NCBI GenBank assembly: GCA_016124735.1
Contig: WGMZ01000048.1
Coordinates: 1 to 51,068, forward strand
Direction of reading: 5' to 3'
DNA length: 51,068 nt
Source of the DNA: Bacteroidota bacterium
GTDB lineage: Bacteria > Bacteroidota > Bacteroidia > UBA8524
Shown here piece by piece: positions 36,401 to 43,090 of this stretch. A program made the position numbers and the translations under genes. The notes below the pieces were generated by a model that saw only the letters and a program-made list of their open reading frames with translations, did no database searches and was not told the origin of the DNA. How positions within the stretch are numbered: the first letter of the stretch is position 1; each line of letters opens with the position of its first letter.

Positions 36401-36783
36401 CGCCTAAGGTCAATTATATCGGGCAGGATCGGTTCCGTTATGCAGCATGCGACAATGCACAGCCTCCTCTTTGCGACTCAACCGACGTGTTTGTAACCAT
36501 TGTTGAGCGAACCGAACTCATCATTCAAGAGGCTTTATCGCCAAACATGGACGGTATCAATGATCAATGGAAAGTGGTCAATATTGACCTTACCAATGAA
36601 AACGAAATATTTATCATGAATCGTTGGGGCAGCGTCGTTTGGCAAACCAAGAATTATAAAAATGATTGGACGGGTGTCAATCAGGATGGACAACCACTTC
36701 CTGAAGGGACTTATTTCTATGTGATAAAAGTGCCGGAAGAGGGAAGGGTGTATAAAGGATTTATAGTGATTCAAAGGGATTAA
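33496..36783 (+). CDS. T9SS-secreted adhesin-like protein, type B sorting domain
   Basis: This 1095-residue protein is exported and then secreted or displayed by the type IX system. It has a signal peptide (about 1-21, ending SLQAQ), an N-terminal domain (about 22-210), a glycine-rich region (about 215-402) with many GGGG runs, six tandem Ig/cadherin-like modules (about 464-1005), and a C-terminal gliding-motility-type sorting domain (about 1006-1095; ALSPNMDGINDQWKV, then MNRWGSVVWQTKNYKNDW). Each module opens with a V-x-x-N-D element (for example VLANDHDP) and closes with C-x7-C-D-[TS], a likely disulfide. Three modules also contain GYD or GKDS turns. The start is the ATG at 33496; a TTG six codons upstream is less likely. 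Its secretion partners follow at once. Confidence 0.88.
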   Translation: MKKLFLVLGGLFFWIQSLQAQNLNMGGVVNEYTQVLDIITNCRIKVRDPQKYSVGQQVLIIQMKGAGVNKTNTSSFGDITALGPAGLFEFNYIDSIFGDTIDLVYMLKSPDYNVNTKLQMISVPTADVFNITGTLTGNVWNDTTGGVVVIEARDSIIMAADVSANSLGFKGGVRSSPNYTCAVMDYSFGLYNKPYNGGYKGESFVMVDGNHITGRGPWATGGGGGNNHNTGGGGGGNISAGGHGGKQAFVNSGTQGCNDTTTANGGIGGKPFDYSSNKNRVFLGGGGGGGHQNDLPSAGGGEAGTGGHGGGIVILVAPVISSYNRTIFANGESQDSIAGRDGGGGGGGGGSILLFTNQINGTLNIQARGGKGADNNSHNSLAYNLAATHGTGGGGGGGYIGYSSNTPLSNIHADVRGGLNGKILNSGSNNYGGSYGATAGGDGDSVFGLVLPRGNGFCKPTVIIAYPDQSRVTKNTPKIVKVKQNDLYNRNVRISICKGAQNGFPLVQNFDSVKYTPNTGFVGKDSFMYCMCTLLQPPACDTAWVYLDITEVQVKAIDDSKLTYYETPVKIDVLANDSVNVPVSASLQNPPLYGSASWNGSTFDYMPPFGFIGYDSFTYIICSSTSPVVCDTASVVVNVIMAVSLKDDYADVQMNKGTFIYPKKNDIVNIPAVLSVYEPPKHGTYVVQNGDSIFYTPDFNFFGYDTIKYQVCGYNPITICDSATIFIRVVPQVIATDDYYNLFINRSKRSKVLSNDTVFGSYSTTILSFPKVGTAVMQGDSIFYQSGLYYKGKDSLEYLVCSNLIPGYCDTAKVYYTTSNSIKTNDDVGTTLEDIPLSIFVTQNDIAQEAAQVVVMVNPRRGSASVISNDSIHYVPNPDYNGMDSIRYGLCTIEKPSICDTSWVRITIIPQNDPPVAAFDTATTFVNRAKTIDVLANDHDPDNDPMTVYLLDQPLHGMVSLENNKVIYTPKVNYIGQDRFRYAACDNAQPPLCDSTDVFVTIVERTELIIQEALSPNMDGINDQWKVVNIDLTNENEIFIMNRWGSVVWQTKNYKNDWTGVNQDGQPLPEGTYFYVIKVPEEGRVYKGFIVIQRD

Positions 36784-36784
36784 G

Positions 36785-37690
36785 ATGAAGAAGTTACTCT
36801 GGATCATAGCAGGATTGTTTGCAGCAAGTCCATCGTTTGCCCAGCAGGATCCGATGTACAGTCAGTATCTGTATAATATGCTGACTGTGAATCCGGCCTA
36901 TGCTGGAAGTCATGAGCAACTAAGCACAGTATTGTTTTATCGGAATCAATGGACTGGCTTTAAAGGAGCTCCGGTTACGACCAATATTTCGGTACACTCT
37001 CCCTTCAAAAACACCAATGGAGCGTGGGGTATCAACGCATTTAACGACCGTATTGGTGTTCAGAAGCAGGATTATTTGAATCTGAATTATGCCTACCGTA
37101 TCATTAGTTCGAAAGGGACTTTGAGTTTAGGTATGAGTGCCGGAGTCTATCAGTTTTCCAATAACTACAATGAATTGCAAATGGGTCAGGGCGATCCATT
37201 ATTTTCAGGTAATGAGACCTATAAACTTTTCAATTTTGGTTTTGGGGCTTATTACAAAACAAGCAAAATGGCATTAGGGATATCCGTGCCCCATTTTCTG
37301 AACCGGGCCATGGTAAATCGAATGGCATATAAGGCAGTGAATCCTGCAGACCATCTTTATCTGACTGGATCCTACCTCATCTTCTTAAGCGACGACTATG
37401 TATTCAAGCCCTCGGCTATGATACGTTATGTGAACAATGCACCCATGCAGATGGATTTGAATGCCACCATCATCTACAAAAATTCACTCTATATGGGAAT
37501 ATCTTATCGTACCATCAATGAGGCCAGTTTGATGGTGCAATATCAGCTGAATAAGAACTGGTGGTTTGGCTACGCATACGATGTACCCTTTGGCGTGGTG
37601 AAAAGTATATCGCGCGGCAGCCATGAAATATTCCTGGGATTTGATATCTCTTTTGATAAAACAAAAATGTTGAGCCCCCGCTATTTCTAG
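36785..37690 (+). CDS. PorP/SprF family T9SS membrane protein
   Basis: This 301-residue outer-membrane protein is of the PorP/SprF family. It has a signal peptide (about 1-19, ending SFAQ) and the family opening QQDPMYSQYLYNMLTVNPAYAG split by the cleavage site, then NQWTGFKGAPVTTNI and GINAFNDRIG. The rest alternates as barrel strands to a terminal aromatic (YF). PorP/SprF proteins are known partners for secretion and anchoring of type B substrates, and this one begins 1 bp after its probable client's stop codon. The next gene also begins 1 bp after its stop, so the three are one cassette. Confidence 0.95.
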   Translation: MKKLLWIIAGLFAASPSFAQQDPMYSQYLYNMLTVNPAYAGSHEQLSTVLFYRNQWTGFKGAPVTTNISVHSPFKNTNGAWGINAFNDRIGVQKQDYLNLNYAYRIISSKGTLSLGMSAGVYQFSNNYNELQMGQGDPLFSGNETYKLFNFGFGAYYKTSKMALGISVPHFLNRAMVNRMAYKAVNPADHLYLTGSYLIFLSDDYVFKPSAMIRYVNNAPMQMDLNATIIYKNSLYMGISYRTINEASLMVQYQLNKNWWFGYAYDVPFGVVKSISRGSHEIFLGFDISFDKTKMLSPRYF

Positions 37691-37691
37691 T

Positions 37692-39812
37692 ATGAGAAAC
37701 CTATTAACCGGAATTCTATTTTTAATCTGTGTATTGTCACAGGCCCAGGATAAGCAATTTGAGCGGGGAGAGAAGCTATACAAACAGCTCAAATATGCAG
37801 AAGCAATTCCTTATCTGGAAAAGGCGTACAATCTTAATAATAATGGGGATGCGTTGGAAATGCTGGCCTATTCTTATCTGAAGATGAAGAATTTTCAGAA
37901 AGCATCGGTGTATTTCAGAACACTTGCATTTAACAGAAAGGCCAATCCGAAGTTCTTTTTGGAATACGGCAAGCTTTTAAAAAATCAGGGCTATTATGCG
38001 GATGCAAAACCCTGGTTCATACAATACCTGCGCACGGATCCGGGGAATATGGAAGTACGACAGCTACTCCATTCCTGCGATATGGCACCTGAATTACTGG
38101 AAAATCCATTGGGTTTCGGAGTCACTGCCTGGAAATACAATTCGCCTCAAATGGAATTCTCACCAACTCCTTATCATGGCGGATGGATAATAGCCAGCAA
38201 CCGGAGCAATGCTACGGACATGAATCCTTATGGGTGGGATAATCTTCCTTATCTTAAACTTATGTTCGTTACGGATAGTACCGAGCCTGAAAATTTTTCA
38301 CATCGACTCACCGACCGCTTCCATAATGGACCAGCTGCAGTTACCCAGGACGGTAAGCGCATTTATATTACGCGAAATATGCAGGAGAAGGGGCGTGTAT
38401 TAACCGATGATAAAGGGGTGGCACGACTGATGATTGTTTATTCGGATTTTGAAAATGGAAAATGGACGAAACCTCGTCCCGTTAACTTTAACTCCAGAGA
38501 ATATTCAGTTGGACATCCTTGCCTTTCAGCGGATGGAAATATCATGTATTTTACCTCGGACATGCCCGGAGGAGAAGGAGGTAGTGATATCTGGATGGTG
38601 CATAAGATTTCAGAAACGGAATGGTCCTCACCGGAAAATTTGGGAAGAAGAATCAATACACCCGGAGAAGAGTTGTTCCCGACTTTATTTGCTGATACTT
38701 TGTTGACCTTTTCATCCGACTATCATCCCGGTCTTGGTGGTTTGGATTTGTTCTTTTCGGTGAAATCCAATAAAGGATGGTCTTTTCCAAAAAACCTTGG
38801 CTATCCGGTAAATAGCTTTTACGATGATTTTGGAATGGTATACAATCCGGATGGTAGTTCAGGTTTTCTGGCATCGAACCGTGCAGGAGGATCTGGCTTC
38901 GATGACCTGTATACTTTCAAGAAAATCAAGGTATGTCTGAGTTTTACTGTGATGGACAGTATGACCTATGACTTACTCCCCAAAGCGGTAGTTCGTATTA
39001 CCAATGGTTTTCAGTATACGGAGGAAGTTATGACCGGTGCGGATGGAAAGATTCACCTGTGTTTGCCAATTGATAATAACTTTAAAATTACCACTGAACG
39101 CAAAGGCTATTTACCTAAACGTTACAACTTCTCCAGCAAGGGTTTGATTGCCGATAAAGACACGCAAATGCTCGCCGAGCTTGTGAAAGGAAACCTGCTC
39201 AATTTTAGCGGCCTGGTTCGCAATGATGAAACCAGTGCTTTGCTTGAAGGAGCTTTGTTAACTATTACGGGTCCGAATGGTTTCAAAGAAATAACCTCTT
39301 CGAATCAGGTGGGGTATTTTGATTTGGCTGTAGACCCCAATGTCACGTACGAACTGGTGGCGTCTAAAGCCGGATTTCTCACCCATAAAGAGAAGTTTGT
39401 AATGTCGGATTCGACTCCGATCAAAGAGTTCCGCTTAAGACCAAGTGAGATCAATCAAAAGATTAAAATTCAGAATATCTATTATGATCTGAACAGCTCG
39501 GATATTCGTGCTGATGCAAAGCCCGTTCTGGATACATTGGTGAAAATAATGCGTGACAATCCTTATCTGCAGGTTGAACTGGGATCTCATACGGATTCAC
39601 GTGCAAGCGATGATTACAATGAAAAACTTAGTCTGGCTCGGGCGAAGGCAGTCATTGCTTACCTGTCTTCCAAGAGGATAGATCCTTACCGGATTACCTA
39701 CCATTATTATGGTGAGACACAGTTGTTAAAACCTTGTCCTGACGGGGTAGAATGCAATGAAGAAGATCACCAGATGAACCGCCGTACGGAGTTCAGAATT
39801 ATTGCTTATTAG
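37692..39812 (+). CDS. PorE-like OmpA-family protein (TPR, PD40, OmpA)
   Basis: This 706-residue protein is predicted to be periplasmic or outer-membrane associated. In order: a signal peptide (about 1-18, ending SQAQ), two or three TPR units (about 20-115; KQLKYAEAIPYLEKAY), a PD40/WD40-type propeller (about 145-405; repeats such as HPCLSADGNIMYFTSDMPGG and FPTLFADTLLTFSSDYHPG), two carboxypeptidase-regulatory-like beta domains (about 410-590), and an OmpA C-terminal domain (about 595-706; GSHTDSRASDDYNEKLSLAR with the peptidoglycan-binding Asp and Arg). This order is that of PorE, a T9SS component that ties the machine to peptidoglycan. No lipobox is seen. Its 3' end overlaps a minus-strand gene by 14 bp. 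Confidence 0.9.
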   Translation: MRNLLTGILFLICVLSQAQDKQFERGEKLYKQLKYAEAIPYLEKAYNLNNNGDALEMLAYSYLKMKNFQKASVYFRTLAFNRKANPKFFLEYGKLLKNQGYYADAKPWFIQYLRTDPGNMEVRQLLHSCDMAPELLENPLGFGVTAWKYNSPQMEFSPTPYHGGWIIASNRSNATDMNPYGWDNLPYLKLMFVTDSTEPENFSHRLTDRFHNGPAAVTQDGKRIYITRNMQEKGRVLTDDKGVARLMIVYSDFENGKWTKPRPVNFNSREYSVGHPCLSADGNIMYFTSDMPGGEGGSDIWMVHKISETEWSSPENLGRRINTPGEELFPTLFADTLLTFSSDYHPGLGGLDLFFSVKSNKGWSFPKNLGYPVNSFYDDFGMVYNPDGSSGFLASNRAGGSGFDDLYTFKKIKVCLSFTVMDSMTYDLLPKAVVRITNGFQYTEEVMTGADGKIHLCLPIDNNFKITTERKGYLPKRYNFSSKGLIADKDTQMLAELVKGNLLNFSGLVRNDETSALLEGALLTITGPNGFKEITSSNQVGYFDLAVDPNVTYELVASKAGFLTHKEKFVMSDSTPIKEFRLRPSEINQKIKIQNIYYDLNSSDIRADAKPVLDTLVKIMRDNPYLQVELGSHTDSRASDDYNEKLSLARAKAVIAYLSSKRIDPYRITYHYYGETQLLKPCPDGVECNEEDHQMNRRTEFRIIAY

Positions 39813-40140
39813 AAACGGGTTGCAATGGCAAGATGTCCTGATGGATTTGGTCTAAGGATAACAAACTCCAGAAGGTGCCGTCATTTGATTGGTAAATCTG
39901 ACCATTTTCCTGAAGAAAATAATGACCGTTGTTGCCTTTCCAGACAAAATTGACACGATTATTCCAGTGTCCATCATCTCCCAGAAAATATAATTTCCCG
40001 TTTTCGAATTTGTAACGGGTATTGATGCTGTCTAACTCAGTATCCGTCCCTTCAGGCGTAACTGTACTGCGTTGTTCGAGTACAATTTGCGCTCCCACCA
40101 GGAGGAGGAAGACAAGACCAAGAGATAGAATGCTTTTCAT
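39799..40140 (-). CDS. Small exported protein of unknown function
   Basis: I do not recognise this 113-residue protein. It starts with a hydrophobic segment (about 5-18, LSLGLVFLLLVGAQIV) that may be a signal peptide or anchor. The mature part has repeated aromatic, Gly and Asn motifs (LYFLGDDGHWNNRVNFVW, then GHYFLQENGQIYQSNDGTFW), which look like short beta-hairpins of about 15-20 residues. It is alone on the minus strand, and its last 14 bp overlap the end of the PorE-like gene. The clear signal-like N-terminus and coherent beta pattern favour a real gene over a shadow, but evidence is moderate. Confidence 0.55.
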   Translation of the reverse strand: MKSILSLGLVFLLLVGAQIVLEQRSTVTPEGTDTELDSINTRYKFENGKLYFLGDDGHWNNRVNFVWKGNNGHYFLQENGQIYQSNDGTFWSLLSLDQIHQDILPLQPVSNKQ

Positions 40141-40271
40141 TTTTGGTTTTCCTTCGGTTCAGCGTAGTTTACAATATTAAATCAATCTTTTGTAAATTCA
40201 AGCACACACTGTTTGGAAGGGGCCATTATTATTTAAATGGCACTCAGCTGAGATGAACGGTCGTACTGGTC

Positions 40272-41135
40272 TTATAAAGAACCAAAGACCACCATTTTTT
40301 CCAGCGTCGGACTTGGAGATCCGCCTTTCTTTTCGATGGTAATGGCAAATGCCTGTGAGCTGGCAACATTTTTAAGCTTATAGGCTCCTCCGTCCTGGAA
40401 ATCCATTGGAATCATTCCTGCATCTTTCGGTTGTCCATTGTCGAGTGCCCACAGCTGGTATTGTTCGTCTTCACCTAAAGCAGGGAGTTCATTCGTAACA
40501 AGATAGACATCTCCTTTTTGTTTATCCCAAAAAACCATGGCTTCCAGATCAGGATATGCTTCGGTGCCTAAAAGGTTAGCGGCTTTGAGGTTTTTATCGC
40601 TCAGGAAAGCATATTCCTGTTGCATGATTTCGTAACTGGACTTAATAATTCCATTTTCATCGCTCAATAACATATTGTTGTTCCTGAGCACTGCTGCTTC
40701 TTCTTCTGCAGAGACCATTCGATGGTAGTAGCGGTAATTTAATCCGGCACTGGCCATAAATAAAACAAGGGAAGCTGCCGCAATCCACTGCCACTTTCTG
40801 GAATGCATTTCCACTACTTTTGGCTCCGGCATTGAAGGAATAGCGGCCTCCGTTGATTTTTCTGTCTTTGTCTCACTCGTTAAAGGATTCTTTGGACTCA
40901 TTTCATCCTGAATCTCGTTTAGCTTATCCAATAAGGATGCTTTGACAGATGCGGGTACTTCGGTACTTTGTTCTACAGCAAGGTGGTCCAATGCATCGCA
41001 AATTTCATTGTATTCCTTGCGAACCTGTTCGTCGTTGCGCAAGGCTTCCTCTACTCTCAGAGATTCTTCCTCGGAGCATAATCCCAGGGCATAAAGTTCC
41101 AGGATGCCGGATTGTATGAGGTTCTTGCTACTCAA
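40272..41135 (-). CDS. Anti-sigma factor (RskA-like)
   Basis: This 287-residue membrane protein probably holds the sigma factor encoded just upstream. An N-terminal cytoplasmic zone (about 1-60; SGILELYALGLCSEEESLRVEEAL) resembles the anti-sigma-K helical domain without a zinc-binding HxxxCxxC motif. A single TM lies near 112-132, then a coiled segment, then a periplasmic RskA domain (about 195-287; AYPDLEAMVFWDKQKGDVYL, LPALGEDEQYQLWALDNG). The start is TTG at 41135, inside the last codons of the sigma gene (8-bp overlap), because the sequence read from it gives the family N-terminus at once. Such overlap keeps the pair in fixed ratio. The inducing signal is unknown. Confidence 0.87.
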   Translation of the reverse strand: MSSKNLIQSGILELYALGLCSEEESLRVEEALRNDEQVRKEYNEICDALDHLAVEQSTEVPASVKASLLDKLNEIQDEMSPKNPLTSETKTEKSTEAAIPSMPEPKVVEMHSRKWQWIAAASLVLFMASAGLNYRYYHRMVSAEEEAAVLRNNNMLLSDENGIIKSSYEIMQQEYAFLSDKNLKAANLLGTEAYPDLEAMVFWDKQKGDVYLVTNELPALGEDEQYQLWALDNGQPKDAGMIPMDFQDGGAYKLKNVASSQAFAITIEKKGGSPSPTLEKMVVFGSL

Positions 41136-41673
41136 CTTTTAATACTTTTCTTAGTTCTATAATACTTGCTCGGAGTCTTGTTTTCACAGTTCCCAAAGGT
41201 ATGCTCAGTTCTTTGGCTGCTTCATCGTGGGTATATCCACCGAAGTAAACCAATTCCAGAAGCATTTTCTGTTCAGGTCTGAGTCGTTCAATCACGCTTT
41301 TTAGCCCGATACTATCCACTTTCAGCTCTGTGTTATTTCCTTTATCTACCTCATATACGGAATCTTCAATGTTTTGGTTTTCCTTTTGATTGCGAAATTT
41401 TTTACTGCGAATTTCATCAATGGTTCGGTTTCTGGCAATGTTCATTATCCAGGTTGACAAGCGAGCTTTAGACTCATCGTAGTTCTTGATATTATTCCAC
41501 ACTTTAAGGAATACATCCTGAACAATTTCCTGGGCAGTTTCCTCGTCCCGAATCATCTTTAAAATAACCCCGTACACCATGCCTGAATAGGCATCGTATA
41601 ATTTTTCCAATGCTTGTTTGTCTCCGTTTCGGAGTTGGTCGACAAGGGATATACCAGAGCTTGGAGTATTCAA
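41128..41673 (-). CDS. RNA polymerase ECF-type sigma factor (SigK-like)
   Basis: This 181-residue alternative sigma factor has region 2 at about 22-95 (ALEKLYDAYSGMVYGVIL, then ETAQEIVQDVFLKVW and ARLSTWIMNIARNRTIDEIR, which melt and read the -10 region) and region 4 at about 125-178 (EQKMLLELVYFGGYTHDEAA, then LGTVKTRLR, which reads the -35). Pairing with an RskA-type anti-sigma fits the SigK group. The start codon is TTG at 41673. It comes 3 nt after the pepP stop (TGA-TAT-TTG) and in the same frame as pepP, so no other upstream start is possible and readthrough of the TGA would fuse the two proteins. Confidence 0.9.
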   Translation of the reverse strand: MNTPSSGISLVDQLRNGDKQALEKLYDAYSGMVYGVILKMIRDEETAQEIVQDVFLKVWNNIKNYDESKARLSTWIMNIARNRTIDEIRSKKFRNQKENQNIEDSVYEVDKGNNTELKVDSIGLKSVIERLRPEQKMLLELVYFGGYTHDEAAKELSIPLGTVKTRLRASIIELRKVLKVE

Positions 41674-41676
41674 ATA

Positions 41677-42984
41677 TCAGGCGTTTACAGATGAGTTCAT
41701 GATTTCTTCAATCTCCTCTGCTTCCAAAGGCATGGATACTTCATCCATCAAATCATGGGGACCATTATTGGTCAACAAAATATCATTTTCGAGCCGAATT
41801 CCAATACTTTCTTCCTGAATATAAATTCCGGGTTCGCAGGTGAAAACCATTCCTGCCTGCATGGGTTCGTAACGCATGCCCACATCATGAACATCCACTC
41901 CCATGAAATGCGAGGTTCCATGCATGAAGTATTTTTTATATGCGGGCCAGTTCGGGTCTTGCGTTTGAATATCGTGCATACTCAATACGCCAAGATCCAC
42001 TAATTCCTTTTCCATGATCTCTCCAACCACTTGGTGGTATTCCATAAGATAAGTCCCGGGAACCAAAAGCTTTCTTGCCTCACGCATAACTCGAAGAACG
42101 GCATTGTATACTTCTTTTTGACGAGGGGTGAATTTCCCATTGACGGGCATTACCCGTGTCATGTCGGATGCATAATTTGCATAATCCACTCCGCAATCTA
42201 CCAACAATACGTCGCCATCTTTGCAGGGTCTGTTGTTTTCTACATAGTGCAGCACACAGGCGCTTTCGCCACTGGCCACAATTGGATGGAAGGAATGGCC
42301 ATTTGCTCTGTTGCGGATGTATTCGTGAATCAACTCCGCTTCTATCTCGTATTCCATCACCCCGGGTTTGACAAACTTCAGGATGCGTTCAAACCCTTTT
42401 TTGGAGATGGAAATCGCTCTCCGTGTCAGTTCGAGTTCCTGTTCACTCTTGATGGAACGCAGGCGCTGCAAGATGGGGGCGGCGCGTTCGTATTTATGAA
42501 GCGGATAAATTTCTTTCAACTCCTTGGCAAAGTCGAGCGCTTTGTAAGGAGAACGGTAGGTATATCTGTCGTTCTCATTCAGTGTGAGGTAAATGTATTC
42601 CGCCATATTGATGACGGGACGAATTTTATCGTTGAATTCATGGTTCCAGAAAACAGATGCAATACCGGATGTTTCAAATGCCTCTGTCTTGGTGTATTTA
42701 TGTCCTTCCCAGACCGCAATATGTTCGTTGGTTTGTTTGAGAAACAGCGTTTCACGAAACTCCTCGATTGGGCAATCCGGAAAAAGGACGAGAATACTGT
42801 CTTCCTGATCGATACCGCTTAACCAGAAAATATCCGAGTTCTGCTTGAAATCATAAACGGCATCTCCATTCCATACGTACTCGTAGTTGGAGTGGAATAT
42901 GGCTATACTGCCTGGTTTCATTTCAGAGACAAAGCGTTTTCGGTTCGCAATAAAAAGGCTGGAATCTATTTTCTCGTACTTCAT
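41677..42984 (-). CDS. pepP: Xaa-Pro aminopeptidase (M24B)
   Basis: This 435-residue cytoplasmic metallopeptidase removes an N-terminal residue before proline. An N-terminal creatinase-like domain (about 1-170) is followed by the pita-bread M24 domain with all five metal ligands: VDCGVDYANYASDMTRV (two Asp), HGTSHFMGVDVHDVG (His), FTCEPGIYI (Glu) and IGIRLENDILL (Glu). The ATG at 42984 (MKYEKID) is preferred to one six codons upstream. It is first in a minus-strand run with the sigma and anti-sigma genes and is divergent from the TPR-CHAT gene. Linkage of a housekeeping peptidase to a sigma factor is probably positional. Confidence 0.94.
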   Translation of the reverse strand: MKYEKIDSSLFIANRKRFVSEMKPGSIAIFHSNYEYVWNGDAVYDFKQNSDIFWLSGIDQEDSILVLFPDCPIEEFRETLFLKQTNEHIAVWEGHKYTKTEAFETSGIASVFWNHEFNDKIRPVINMAEYIYLTLNENDRYTYRSPYKALDFAKELKEIYPLHKYERAAPILQRLRSIKSEQELELTRRAISISKKGFERILKFVKPGVMEYEIEAELIHEYIRNRANGHSFHPIVASGESACVLHYVENNRPCKDGDVLLVDCGVDYANYASDMTRVMPVNGKFTPRQKEVYNAVLRVMREARKLLVPGTYLMEYHQVVGEIMEKELVDLGVLSMHDIQTQDPNWPAYKKYFMHGTSHFMGVDVHDVGMRYEPMQAGMVFTCEPGIYIQEESIGIRLENDILLTNNGPHDLMDEVSMPLEAEEIEEIMNSSVNA

Positions 42985-43078
42985 TGGTGTAAAAATAGTC
43001 AAAAGCTTGCAAAGGCAAGTAAGACAGTGACGGCCGAAAATACCAAATACTAGTGACGAAAACAGCTAATCGGGGTTT

Positions 43079-43086
43079 TAGTTTTG
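43079..43086 (+). promoter_or_regulatory. Possible -7 box for the TPR-CHAT gene
   Basis: TAGTTTTG matches TAnnTTTG and lies only 4 nt before the ATG at 43091. If used, the transcript would be almost leaderless, so the match may be chance. Confidence 0.3.
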
Positions 43087-43090
43087 ATAG

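Noticed and set aside
42031-42822. Plus-strand open frame (263 codons) opposite pepP
   Set aside because: Shadow of the M24 peptidase gene; no domain, no start context, and pepP keeps all its metal ligands in the other strand.
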